Under the pieces are notes generated by a model that ran no database searches, had not been told where the DNA came from, and saw only the letters and a program-made list of their open reading frames with translations. A DNA stretch of 64,000 bases, from positions 1 through 64,000 of the forward strand of contig JAEWLS010000010.1 of NCBI GenBank assembly GCA_023457435.1, in the 5' to 3' direction. This document shows, piece by piece, positions 52,379 through 61,480 of the stretch; the stretch's first letter is position 1; each line of letters begins with the position of its first letter. A program made the position numbers and the translations under genes. The DNA comes from Pseudomonadota bacterium (GTDB lineage Bacteria > Pseudomonadota > Alphaproteobacteria > Rhizobiales > Rhizobiaceae).

Positions 52379-52675
52379 ATGACGCGCGAAAAGCTACAGC
52401 GTGACGAGGCCGAGAGCGCTCTCAGCGAGCTGTCGGGCTGGACGCTTTCCGATGACGCTACGGCAATCCACAAGCGCTTCACGTTCAGGAATTTCGGCGA
52501 GGCTTTCGCCTTCATGACCCGTGTGGCGATGGCGGCGGAAAAGCTCGACCACCACCCGGAGTGGACGAACGTCTACAAGACGATCGACGTGAAGCTCTCC
52601 ACCCACGACGCGAAAGGGCTCACCGATCTCGATTTCAGGTTGGCGAAGCAAATGGACATGTATGCCGCCCGCTGA
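52379..52675 (+). CDS. phhB: Pterin-4a-carbinolamine dehydratase
   Basis: 98 aa, complete for the PCD/DCoH family. The motif EKLDHHPEWTNVYKTIDVKL holds the catalytic histidine pair, followed by LSTHDAKGLTDLD. It dehydrates 4a-hydroxytetrahydrobiopterin formed by aromatic amino acid hydroxylases; many bacteria keep it without such a hydroxylase, sometimes for molybdopterin or folate side roles. The ATG at 52379 gives the family length; a longer frame to 52331 is an extension of the previous gene's end. Confidence 0.92.
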   Translation: MTREKLQRDEAESALSELSGWTLSDDATAIHKRFTFRNFGEAFAFMTRVAMAAEKLDHHPEWTNVYKTIDVKLSTHDAKGLTDLDFRLAKQMDMYAAR

Positions 52676-52743
52676 GGTTGCGGCATCTTGCAGCGCGCCG
52701 ACCGCCTCACCACATTTTTGTTAGTGGAGGTGTCACGCGAACG

Positions 52744-53109
52744 ATGACCACGACGCGACTGGATGAACTCTTCGCCCGTTTCGGCCTGCGGTCGTCGCGG
52801 GACGAGAATGACGTCCGCGCAAAGTTCTGGCGGACGGCCAAGCGCGCGGCGCGTCATATCCCGTTTATGGAGGAAGTCGTCGCGGGCTACTACGCCGCGC
52901 TCGACAGCCGCACGCCATTCCGCGTTCGCGCAACGTTGTTCGCTGCGCTGGGCTACTTCGTCATGCCGGCGGACATGGTGCCTGACTTCCTCGCGCTCGT
53001 CGGTTTCACCGACGACATTGCGGTGCTGACCGCCGCGATCACGTCGGTCCGTCCGCACATCAAGGCCGCGCACCGCAAGGCGGCTCGCGAGGCGCTTGCC
53101 TCCGCCTGA
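52744..53109 (+). CDS. YkvA-family (DUF1232) membrane protein
   Basis: 121 aa. The DUF1232 core is recognisable: RVRATLFAALGYFVMPADMVPDF followed by GFTDDIAVL. This forms a short hydrophobic hairpin with the PxDxxPD signature. Basic residues flank it. The family's function is unknown. The ATG at 52744 follows GTGGAGGTG. Its stop directly abuts the stop of the convergent IclR gene. Confidence 0.88.
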   Translation: MTTTRLDELFARFGLRSSRDENDVRAKFWRTAKRAARHIPFMEEVVAGYYAALDSRTPFRVRATLFAALGYFVMPADMVPDFLALVGFTDDIAVLTAAITSVRPHIKAAHRKAAREALASA

Positions 53110-53910
53110 TTACTGGACCACGAAGAACTCCTCGACGCTCGCTGCCGCCTTGCGCAGCAGCGGCAGCGCCTTGTCGCGAAGCTCCGCGGGCGTGTATCGC
53201 GCCGACTGGGCGGGCACGTTGATGGCTCCGACTACGCGGCCGGCGCGGTCGCGGATCGGCACGGCAATGGACATCAGACCGAGTTCCAGTTCTCCGTCGA
53301 CCAGCGCGTAGCCCTCGCGCGCCGCGGCCTGGACAGCGTCCAGCAGGGCGGCGCGGTCGGTGATCGTCTTCGGCGTGTTGGCGACGATTTGCGAGCGCGA
53401 CAGTCGCTCGGCGCGATCCTCGAGCGAAAGGCCCGCAAGCAGCACGCGGCCTATTGAGGTGCACCATGCCGGCAGTCTGGTGCCAACGTGAAGTGCGACC
53501 GACATGATGCGCTCGCCCGGAACACGCGCCACATATACGACGTCGGTTTCGGCGAGCACGGCCGCCGAGCAGGATTCCTTCAAGCTCTCGGCTACCTCGC
53601 GCATGTAGGGGAGCGCGAAATCCCAAAGCGGCACGCCCTCCAGCCATGACCGCGCCAGGGTCAACAAGCGGGGCGTGAGCAGAAACAGCCTGCCGTCCTG
53701 CCGTGCGTGACCGGTCCCGACCAATGTCAGTAATAGCCGTCGCGCGCCCGCTCTTGTCAGTTCGGCGCGCTCGCCGACCTCCGTAAGCGTCAGACCTTTC
53801 GGATTTGCGGCGAGCACGTCGATGACCGCGAGGCCCTTCACAAGGGAGCCTACATGCTCGCGCGACAGGCCGGTGGTATCCTCTAGCGTTGACTCAACTA
53901 CGGTGGTCAT
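53110..53910 (-). CDS. IclR-family regulator, PcaR/PcaU-like
   Basis: 266 aa. The N-terminal winged helix (about 20-80, with GLTLTEVGERAELTRAGARRLL) precedes an IclR effector domain showing LPAWCTSIGRVLLAGL and INVPAQSARYT. It is divergent from pcaIJF, the normal setting for PcaR/PcaU-type regulators that respond to beta-ketoadipate or protocatechuate. Perfect inverted repeats occupy the 55-base gap. Whether it activates or represses is not shown; operator position suggests repression or promoter overlap. Confidence 0.9.
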   Translation of the reverse strand: MTTVVESTLEDTTGLSREHVGSLVKGLAVIDVLAANPKGLTLTEVGERAELTRAGARRLLLTLVGTGHARQDGRLFLLTPRLLTLARSWLEGVPLWDFALPYMREVAESLKESCSAAVLAETDVVYVARVPGERIMSVALHVGTRLPAWCTSIGRVLLAGLSLEDRAERLSRSQIVANTPKTITDRAALLDAVQAAAREGYALVDGELELGLMSIAVPIRDRAGRVVGAINVPAQSARYTPAELRDKALPLLRKAAASVEEFFVVQ

Positions 53911-53929
53911 CTACAAAATATTGCATACA

Positions 53930-53952
53930 GAACATCTGTTCGCAATGCGAAC
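53930..53952. promoter_or_regulatory. IclR-type operator, two overlapping palindromes
   Basis: GTTCGCA-A-TGCGAAC (53938-53952) is a perfect 15-bp palindrome. Overlapping it, GAACA-TC-TGTTC (53930-53941) is a second inverted repeat sharing GTTC. The element lies 14-36 bases upstream of the pcaI start and 20-42 bases from the regulator start. A possible promoter TTGACT-N17-TACAAA (53889-53917) points towards pcaI, which would place the operator just downstream of transcription start. Confidence 0.6.
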
Positions 53953-53965
53953 TTTGGGGATCGCG

Positions 53966-54697
53966 ATGGACAAGACCTGCGCCAGCATCGAAGACGCGAT
54001 CTCGCGCATAGACAGCGGCGTCGATCTGATGATCGGGGGATTTGGCGGCGCCGGCGCGCCTATCGAACTGATCCACGCGCTGGTGGATCGCTACAAGGCC
54101 ACGGGCGCGCCGGGAGACCTTACCGTCATCAACAACAACGCCGGCAATGGCGATGTAGGCATCGCGGCGATGATCTATGCCGGCATGGTCGCCAAGATGG
54201 TCTGTTCGTTCCCGCGCTCGTCCGATCCGCGCGCGTTCACCGAAAAGTATCTCGCGGGGGAGATCGCCCTCGAGCTTGTGCCGCAGGGCACCCTCGCAGA
54301 GCGGATCCGTGCCGGTGGCGCCGGGATCCCGGCGTTCTACACACCGACGAGCTATGGCACCGAGGTCGCCGAAGGAAAGCCGATCGCCGAATTCGAAGGC
54401 CGCAAGTACGTGCAGGAGCGCTGGCTCAAGGCCGATGTGGCGATCATCAAGGCGGAGCTCGCGGACCGACACGGCAATCTCACGTTCCGCAAGGCTGCGC
54501 GCAACTTCTCGCCGCTGATGGCGATGGCCGCCAGGATCACCATCGTCCAGGCGAGCCGCGTCGTCGAGCCCGGCGAGATCGATCCGGAGCAGGTCATCAC
54601 ACCCGGGATCTTCGTAGACCACGTCGTCGAAGTGCCCAATCCGCAGCAGGAAGAGGCGCTGCTTCGGGCCGGAGCCCAGACTGGAGCGAAGTCATGA
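53966..54697 (+). CDS. pcaI: 3-oxoadipate CoA-transferase, subunit A
   Basis: 243 aa. Transfers CoA from succinyl-CoA to 3-oxoadipate with PcaJ in the beta-ketoadipate pathway. The glycine-rich GGFGGAGAP is the CoA-transferase family I signature in this subunit, followed by INNNAGNGDVGI. The ATG at 53966 is chosen because TTGGGGA precedes it; an in-frame ATG at 53945 is inside the operator. It overlaps pcaJ by four bases (ATGA). Confidence 0.95.
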   Translation: MDKTCASIEDAISRIDSGVDLMIGGFGGAGAPIELIHALVDRYKATGAPGDLTVINNNAGNGDVGIAAMIYAGMVAKMVCSFPRSSDPRAFTEKYLAGEIALELVPQGTLAERIRAGGAGIPAFYTPTSYGTEVAEGKPIAEFEGRKYVQERWLKADVAIIKAELADRHGNLTFRKAARNFSPLMAMAARITIVQASRVVEPGEIDPEQVITPGIFVDHVVEVPNPQQEEALLRAGAQTGAKS

Positions 54698-55365
54698 GCG
54701 CCAAGCTTTCCAACGCACAGATTGCCTGGCGGGCCGCACAGGATCTGCCTGACGGCGCCTATGTGAACCTCGGCATCGGCTTCCCCGAGATGATCGCCAA
54801 GTTCAAGCCGGACGGGCGCGAGGTGATCTACCATACCGAAAACGGCATTCTCGACTTCGGCGAATCTCCGCCGGCCGGGGAAGAAGACTGGGACCTCATC
54901 AACGCCGGAAAGAAGGCGGTGACGCTTAAGCCAGGCGCCGCATTCTTCCACCACGCGGACTCGTTCGCGATGGTGCGCGGGGGCCATCTCGATATTGCGG
55001 TGCTCGGTGCCTACGAGGTCGCCGAGAATGGAGATATCGCGAACTGGAGCACCGGGCCTGGCTCGGTGCCCGCGGTCGGCGGCGCAATGGACCTGGTTCA
55101 CGGCGCGAAGCAGATATGGGTGGTCACCGATCACGTCACCAAGAAGGGCGAGCCGAAACTGCTCAAGCAGTGCCGATTGCCGCTGACCGGGGTTGGCTGC
55201 GTTACCACGGTGTTCACCAGCCTGGCGGTTATCGACGTCAAGGACGGCCGCTTCGTGCTTCGCGAGAAGCTCCCGTCGATGAGCGTCGAGGAGCTGCAGG
55301 CGGTCACCGAAGCAACACTCGTCGTTGGCGACCGCGTCGGCGACCTCATCGTACCGGAGGTCTGA
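54694..55365 (+). CDS. pcaJ: 3-oxoadipate CoA-transferase, subunit B
   Basis: 223 aa. The catalytic glutamate is in TENGILDFGE, and the family segment NLGIGFPEMIA appears near the N-terminus. It is translated from an ATG inside the pcaI stop. It forms the second half of the heterodimer. The downstream pcaF gene starts 2 bases after its stop, with the site CCGGAGG within the pcaJ 3' end. Confidence 0.95.
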   Translation: MSAKLSNAQIAWRAAQDLPDGAYVNLGIGFPEMIAKFKPDGREVIYHTENGILDFGESPPAGEEDWDLINAGKKAVTLKPGAAFFHHADSFAMVRGGHLDIAVLGAYEVAENGDIANWSTGPGSVPAVGGAMDLVHGAKQIWVVTDHVTKKGEPKLLKQCRLPLTGVGCVTTVFTSLAVIDVKDGRFVLREKLPSMSVEELQAVTEATLVVGDRVGDLIVPEV

Positions 55366-55367
55366 TC

Positions 55368-56576
55368 ATGGCCGAAGCTTTCATCTGCGACTACATCCGC
55401 ACGCCGATCGGCCGCTTCGGCGGCTCGCTCTCGTCGGTCAGGGCCGACGATCTGGGCGCGATCCCGCTCAAGGCGCTTGTCGCGCGCAACGGCTCGGTCG
55501 ATTGGGAGGCCGTCGACGACGTGATCTTCGGATGCGCCAACCAGGCCGGCGAGGACAATCGCAACGTCGCCCGGATGTCGCTGCTGCTTGCGGGCCTGCC
55601 AGCAGGAATTCCCGGCGGCACGGTCAACCGGCTGTGCGGCTCCGGCATGAACGCTGTGATCGACGCAGCGCGCGCCATCAAGGCCGGCGAGGCCGAGCTG
55701 ATGATCGCCGGCGGCGTCGAAAGCATGTCCCGTGCCCCGTTCGTCATGCCGAAGGCAAGCGAGGCGTTCTCGCGCAATGCCGAGATCTACGACACCACCA
55801 TTGGCTGGCGCTTCGTCAATCCGCTGATGAAGAAGCAGTACGGCGTCGATTCCATGCCGGAGACCGGCGAGAACGTAGCCGAGGACTACAAGGTGTCGCG
55901 CGCCGACCAGGACGCCTTCGCAGCGCGCAGCCAGAACAAGGCCGTGGCCGCGCAGCAGAACGGAAGGCTAGGCCGGGAGATTACGCCGGTGACCATTCCG
56001 CAGCGCAAGGGCGACTCGTTTGTGGTCGACAGGGACGAGCATCCGCGCGCCGGAACGACGGTGGAGACGCTGGCGAAGCTGCCGACACCGTTCAAGAGGG
56101 AAGGCGGCACCGTGACGGCCGGCAACGCATCGGGCGTCAACGACGGCGCCGCGGCGCTGATCGTGGCTTCCGAAGCCGCAGTGAAGAAATACGGTCTAAC
56201 ACCGATCGCGCGCATCCTCGGCGGTGCGGCCGCCGGCGTTCCGCCGCGCATCATGGGTATCGGCCCGGCCCCTGCAACGCAGAAGCTGTGCGCGCGGCTC
56301 GGCATCAAGCCGACCGACTTCGACATCGTAGAGCTCAACGAAGCCTTCGCCTCCCAAGGCATTGCCGTGCTCCGCTAACTCGGCATCGCCGTGGACGCGG
56401 AGCACGTCAACCCGAACGGCGGCGCGATCGCCCTAGGTCACCCGCTCGGCATGTCGGGCGCCCGCATCGCGGGGACCGCGGCACTCGAGCTTAGAGAGCG
56501 TGGCGCTAAGCTCGCGCTGGCGACGATGTGCATCGGCGTCGGGCAGGGCATCGCCGTGGCGCTGGAACGCGTCTGA
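55368..56576 (+). pseudogene. pcaF: 3-oxoadipyl-CoA thiolase with in-frame stop codon
   Basis: The frame reads 336 codons, TAA at 56376-56378, then 65 more codons in the same phase to the true TGA. Together this makes a full-length 3-oxoadipyl-CoA thiolase (about 402 residues). Before the stop: RTPIGRFGG, the nucleophile Cys in NRLCGSGM, and VELNEAFASQ. After it: NPNGGAIALGHPLG with the catalytic His and MCIGVGQG with the second catalytic Cys. The expected sequence at the break is VLR-Gln-LGI, so one CAA to TAA change explains it. Truncated protein would lack two catalytic residues. Either the pathway is broken at its last step, a second thiolase substitutes, the stop is read through, or it is a sequencing error. 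Confidence 0.9.
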
Positions 56577-56583
56577 GGCGCGG

Positions 56584-58656
56584 TTAGCGCCCCTCGCGGT
56601 ACCACATCGAGCCGAGCGCCATCAGCAGCAGGCCGAGACCGAGGAAACCGGCGAACAGCGGCGTGCGGCTGACGGCCTTGAGCACGCTGTCGTTGGTCGT
56701 GCGCAATCCCATCCAGTCGCGGCCGGCGGCATCGGCACTGGCGCGCACCGGCACGATCCCCGGCAGAGACACGCCTCCAGTGATTCCGCGCGCGATACGA
56801 CGCACGCTGCCACCGGTCGCTTCCGCCACGGGGTCGAGCTTGGCGGTCGTCGAAACCACGTCCTGGAACTCAGGCGCGTTGATCGGTCCGACATGCGCCA
56901 GCGTAGCGAGATCGTCGTTGCCGACCTGGTAGAGGCCGATTTCGTCGACCTCGATATTGCCGGCAAAGACGCCCGGCCCGCTGGCGCGGAGCGGCACGGT
57001 CAGCCGCTTGCCCGAAGGAGAGATGACCTGCGCCTCACCCGCCTCGTCGAGCATCGTCTGGCGGCGCACTTCGAGTGTCATGCCGCGACCGTCGGCGGTA
57101 AGGCGCTCCTCTTCGAGCTCCGGCTCCTTCATCAGCCAGTGTGCGATGCGGCGGTAGAGCTGCACGTGCGGTCCGCCGCCCTCGAAGCCGCGTGCCCACA
57201 GCCAACCCTGGTCGGACAGGAGCATGCCGACGCGGCCCTCGCCCTTGCGGTCGAGAAGCAGCAGCGGCCGATCGTCCGGGCCCTTCATGACGACGTCGCC
57301 TTCGGGATTGTCGATGCCGATCAGACGGAACCAGCGACTCCAGTCCGGCGGCTCGTTGCCTGAACCCTCCAGCCCGCGCGTGACAGGATGGCGCTCACCT
57401 GTCTCCGTGAGACGCGGAAAGAAACCTTCCTCGACGACGTCGCCGGAGGGCATCGCGGGAAGCGCGGCCATCAGCGGCGTGCGCGCGATGGATTGCTCGC
57501 CGGAAAACTCCGGCCCTGCCGCTATCAGCAGCGCGCCGCCTTTCTGCACATATTCGGCAATGTAGTCGTAGTAGAGAATCGGCAGCACGTCGCGGTGCTT
57601 GTACCGGTCGAAGATAATGAGGTCGAAATCGTCAATCTTCTCGACAAAAAGCTCGCGCGTCGGAAAGGCAATCAGCGAGAGCTCGTTGATCGGCGTGCCG
57701 TCCTGCTTCTCCGGCGGGCGCAGGATGGTGAAGTGAACGAGGTCGACCGAGGCGTCCGATTTCAGGAGGTTGCGCCAGGTGCGCTCGCCCGCGTGCGGCT
57801 CGCCTGAAACAAGCAGTACGCGCAAATTCTCGCGGATGCCGTCGACGACGGCGATGGCGCGGTTGTTCGCATCGGTCAGTTCGCTCTCTGTCGGCGCGAT
57901 GGCCAGCTCGATGATATTTCGGCCGGCGGTGGTGATCGTCGTCGCCAGCGGCATCTCTTCGCCGATCACAGCCTGGCGAATGACGCGCTGCTCGCCATTG
58001 ACCGAGACGCGGACATCGACGGTGCCGCTCTCGCCCGGCGCGCCGATCACGCGGTAGGTCATTTCGAGTTCCCGGCCGACGATACCGAAGCGAGGAGCCC
58101 GCTCGAAGCGGATACGGCGGTCGCGCTCGCCTTCCTCGCCGGTGACAAGGGCGTGCACCGGCCCGCCGAATTCGGCCAGGTTTTCAGGTATGTCGTGGAC
58201 CTGCCCGTCGGTAATCATAACGGCACCGCCGATCCGCGAGGGCGGCACGTCGCGGAACGCGCCCTCCAGCGCGCCGAACAAGCGGGTCTCGGTGCGGTCG
58301 TCCTGCGCATCGGCGCGGCCGGCCTCGACCGTGCGCACCTCGAACTGGCCGAGGCGGGCAAGTCGGGCGGTCAGTTCGGCCACCGCCGCGTCGGTAGTGG
58401 CTGAGCGGTCACCGATTCCCTGGCTCTGGCTACGATCGACGACGAGCGCGACCACGCTCTTCAGCGTCTCGCGCTCCTCGTCGAGCACCACAGGATTTGC
58501 CAGCGCAAGAACGAGCGCAGCGGCCGCGAGTGTGCGGAACCACGCGCCTCGCTGGCGCAGCAGCAGCCCGGCAGAAGCCAGCACGAGGACCGGCGCGGCA
58601 ATAGCAAAGAGCCATATCCACGGGACCAGCGGTTCGAACGCGATAGACAGGTTCAC
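56584..58656 (-). CDS. Membrane protein with VWA-like domain, MoxR operon
   Basis: 690 aa. N-terminal helices (about 12-32 and 40-58) precede a domain with the MIDAS-like VVDRSQSQG (DxSxS) near residue 73. A GATase-like/beta-rich periplasmic region with LLVSGEPHAGERTWRN follows, and one C-terminal helix (about 667-685) is near WYREGR. The start is GTG at 58656, two bases past the upstream gene's stop. It is last in a four-gene unit: moxR, DUF58, BatA-DUF4159, this gene. No function is assigned; the set is a presumed AAA+ chaperone with metal-dependent VWA partners at the cell envelope. Confidence 0.82.
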   Translation of the reverse strand: MNLSIAFEPLVPWIWLFAIAAPVLVLASAGLLLRQRGAWFRTLAAAALVLALANPVVLDEERETLKSVVALVVDRSQSQGIGDRSATTDAAVAELTARLARLGQFEVRTVEAGRADAQDDRTETRLFGALEGAFRDVPPSRIGGAVMITDGQVHDIPENLAEFGGPVHALVTGEEGERDRRIRFERAPRFGIVGRELEMTYRVIGAPGESGTVDVRVSVNGEQRVIRQAVIGEEMPLATTITTAGRNIIELAIAPTESELTDANNRAIAVVDGIRENLRVLLVSGEPHAGERTWRNLLKSDASVDLVHFTILRPPEKQDGTPINELSLIAFPTRELFVEKIDDFDLIIFDRYKHRDVLPILYYDYIAEYVQKGGALLIAAGPEFSGEQSIARTPLMAALPAMPSGDVVEEGFFPRLTETGERHPVTRGLEGSGNEPPDWSRWFRLIGIDNPEGDVVMKGPDDRPLLLLDRKGEGRVGMLLSDQGWLWARGFEGGGPHVQLYRRIAHWLMKEPELEEERLTADGRGMTLEVRRQTMLDEAGEAQVISPSGKRLTVPLRASGPGVFAGNIEVDEIGLYQVGNDDLATLAHVGPINAPEFQDVVSTTAKLDPVAEATGGSVRRIARGITGGVSLPGIVPVRASADAAGRDWMGLRTTNDSVLKAVSRTPLFAGFLGLGLLLMALGSMWYREGR

Positions 58657-58657
58657 G

Positions 58658-61480
58658 TCACTGCCCCAGCCGCTCGAGAAGCACCGGCACGTGCACCTGG
58701 TCGGACTTGTAGTTGCCGGTCAGCATGTACATCATGATGTTGACGCCGCCGCGCAGCGCCCAAAGCCTCTGCAGCGGATCGTTCGGCACCGTCGGCAGCA
58801 TCGGGCTGCCGGCAGCATCGACAGCCCACGCGCCGGCAAGGTCGTTGGCAGTGATCATGATCGGCGAGACGCCGTCGCCGGTACGCACCGGGCGGTTGTC
58901 GGCATTCGAGGCGTCGAGCGAAGACTCGACCCATAGCGGACTGCCGCTGAAGCGCCCCGGGAACTCGTTCATGATGAAGAACGCCTTGGTCAGCACGTGG
59001 TCGGGCGGCACCGGCTCAAGCGCCGGGACATTCAACGTCGACAGGATGTCGCGCAACCGCCGCGTCGAGGCGCTGGCGTCGTTGCTGCCGAGCCCCTGGC
59101 TGAATTGGTCGCGCGTGTCGAACAGCACCGTCCCACCCTGCTGCATGTAAGCATCCACACGCGCTATCGCCGCCGCCGACGGCATCTGCGCGTCGGCGTC
59201 GATCGGCCAGTAGATCAGCGGATAGAACGAAAGTTCGTCGCTCGCGACGTCGACGCCGGCCGGATCGCCGGGCTCCAATGCCGTCTTCTCGGTCAGATAG
59301 CGCGTCAACCCGGTCAGGCCGGCACGGCTGATCGAATCGATCGACGGATTCCCGGTCACGACGTAAGCGATCCGCGTCACGCTGATCGCGTCGATGGAAG
59401 CCTGGTCCTCGAGACGATTCTCCTGGGCGTCGGCGCGCGGCGTTGGCAGCGACACCGAAACCATGACAGCGAGCGCCAGTGCTGCCGATGCCGCCGCCGG
59501 TCGCGCGGTACGTCGCCGCCGGCTGAAGACGCCGCTCATCCAGAACACAGCCAACATGTCGAGCAGCATGAGCGCGAGCGCAATTCCGAAAAGTGGCCCC
59601 CGAAGCGGCTGCGACTCATCGGCGGCGTAGGCGGCGTCCGTCAGCGGGAGCGACGTCTCTGGCCTGGCAATCGGGATAAGGTCGGTCCCTGGTGACAGCA
59701 GATTGTGGGCGAGAACGCCTTCATCGCCTCCATACAGGCCGGGCGGATTCTCGATGGTGACGGCGGCTTGCTGCCCGGCCACAATGTCGAGAGGTCGGGC
59801 GTCCGGCGGCGGCGGCACGATCTGCCCGTCTGCGGCGATCATGCGATATGGCGGCAGCGCCACGCGCGCACTTTCGGCGGCTTGATCCAGGCTGCCCTGG
59901 TTCCGCGAGAGCTGGACGAGACGACGCAGCATCTCCACGAATGTACCCGATATCGGAAGGTTCGACCACGTTGCCTCGGGCGTCACGTGGAAGAGCACCA
60001 GCGTTCCCTGACCGCGCCGCGCCCCGGTGACAAGAGGGGTACCGTCGGCGAGCGTGGCCCAGGTGCGCTCGACGATGTCCGGCGTGGGCTGTGCCAGGAC
60101 CTGTCTGTTCACCGTTACCTCGACGGGCGGCGTAAGGTCGGCAAAAGGCCCTGTCGCCGGGAAATCGCTGACCCGTTGCGGTTCGGTCCATGACAGCGCG
60201 CCTCCAAGGGAGCGCTCACCGAGGCGCAAGGTGACCGGAAGCAACTCGTCCTCGTATTCCGACGCCGCCAGGCGCGACCCGGCGAAGCGGACCAGTGTGC
60301 CGCCGTCCTCGACCCACTCGGAAAGCGCCTCATGCGCTTCGTCGGGGAGGATGCCGACGTCAGCCATGACGATCATCGCGGGCTTCTTCGCGAGCAGCGT
60401 CGGCACCGCCTCGGTCAGGTCGGCGCTGTCGGCTTCGACAAGATCGGTGAACGGCTCCATGGCGCGGCGAATGTAGTAGAGCGGCGACAGCAGCGGCTGG
60501 GCCTGATCGGCCTCAGAAGCCGATATCAGCCCGATGCGGCGGCGGCGCGAGTTCTCGTCGAGCAGGCGCACGGCAGCCGCCTGGTTTTCGCCGTCGACGG
60601 CAACCGAGGCAAAGTCATTGCGCAACTCGAACGGCAGGCGGAACTCGCCCCTGGCTTCCGTCTCCCCGGCACCGAAGGCGACGGCCGCATCGGCAATGCG
60701 CCTGCCGCGCTCGTCGAAGGCGCCGACGCTGACGCGGCGCGGCGCAGGGTCGCCCGGCGCGCGGACAGCCGTCACCGAGAAGGCATCGACGGTGTTCTCG
60801 GTGTTGGTGAGCGCGACCATAGGCAGGCGGTCGGGGGCCACCCAGATCAGGCGCGAGGCGCCTGCGGCGAGCAGTATCGAAAACGCCTCCTCGTCGCCCG
60901 GCTGGGTCAGCCCGTCCGACAGGATGGCGACGGCGGCCCCCGGGATCCGGTCGAGCGCGCCCGCGATCCGCCCGTAGACCGCCGGCCGATCGCCAGGCAG
61001 TGGCCGCGGCGCAGCCGCGTTGAGCCGATCGAGCGCCGCGGCAGCATCGAACGGTCCAATCTCTGCATTCTCCGCATCGGCGGTGAAGCCAAGCACGACC
61101 GGAACGTCGGCATCGGCCGCGTCGGCAATGAGCCGTCGAGCGGTGGCGATACGAAGGTCCCAGTCCGTGGCCGTCGCCCAGCCATTGTCGACCACCAGGG
61201 CCAGGGCCGTGCCGCCCGTGGGCAGGCGCTCGCGCGGGTTCAGTACCGGCTCGGCCAGCGCCATGATGACCAATGCCGCCATCAGAAGCCGCAGCAAGGT
61301 CAGCCACCACGGGCTGCGATGCGGCGTCTCCTCACGACGCAGTACCTTTGCAAGGATGCGCAGCGGCGGGAACAGCTCGGTCTGCGGCTTCGGCGGCGTC
61401 AGGCGCAGCAGCCACCAGATTGCCGGCAAGGCGACCAGGCCTGCAAGTATCAGCGGCGCGCCGAACGACAGAAAACCCAC
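58658..61480 (-). CDS. BatA/DUF4159 membrane protein, MoxR operon
   Basis: 940 aa. The N-terminus matches the aerotolerance-regulator (BatA) domain with two helices (about 7-25 and 55-78). A degenerate VWA-like region (VVDNGWATA lacks DxSxS) follows, and a long middle part contains beta-rich domains. Two further hydrophobic segments lie near residues 630-650 and 665-685; then DUF4159 (about 700-925) carries YPLIYWPID and GGTVLFDTRDQ. The start is GTG at 61480 sharing a base with the DUF58 stop (TAGTG); the frame open upstream is part of the previous gene region. Function unknown; linked to MoxR. Confidence 0.85.
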   Translation of the reverse strand: MGFLSFGAPLILAGLVALPAIWWLLRLTPPKPQTELFPPLRILAKVLRREETPHRSPWWLTLLRLLMAALVIMALAEPVLNPRERLPTGGTALALVVDNGWATATDWDLRIATARRLIADAADADVPVVLGFTADAENAEIGPFDAAAALDRLNAAAPRPLPGDRPAVYGRIAGALDRIPGAAVAILSDGLTQPGDEEAFSILLAAGASRLIWVAPDRLPMVALTNTENTVDAFSVTAVRAPGDPAPRRVSVGAFDERGRRIADAAVAFGAGETEARGEFRLPFELRNDFASVAVDGENQAAAVRLLDENSRRRRIGLISASEADQAQPLLSPLYYIRRAMEPFTDLVEADSADLTEAVPTLLAKKPAMIVMADVGILPDEAHEALSEWVEDGGTLVRFAGSRLAASEYEDELLPVTLRLGERSLGGALSWTEPQRVSDFPATGPFADLTPPVEVTVNRQVLAQPTPDIVERTWATLADGTPLVTGARRGQGTLVLFHVTPEATWSNLPISGTFVEMLRRLVQLSRNQGSLDQAAESARVALPPYRMIAADGQIVPPPPDARPLDIVAGQQAAVTIENPPGLYGGDEGVLAHNLLSPGTDLIPIARPETSLPLTDAAYAADESQPLRGPLFGIALALMLLDMLAVFWMSGVFSRRRRTARPAAASAALALAVMVSVSLPTPRADAQENRLEDQASIDAISVTRIAYVVTGNPSIDSISRAGLTGLTRYLTEKTALEPGDPAGVDVASDELSFYPLIYWPIDADAQMPSAAAIARVDAYMQQGGTVLFDTRDQFSQGLGSNDASASTRRLRDILSTLNVPALEPVPPDHVLTKAFFIMNEFPGRFSGSPLWVESSLDASNADNRPVRTGDGVSPIMITANDLAGAWAVDAAGSPMLPTVPNDPLQRLWALRGGVNIMMYMLTGNYKSDQVHVPVLLERLGQ

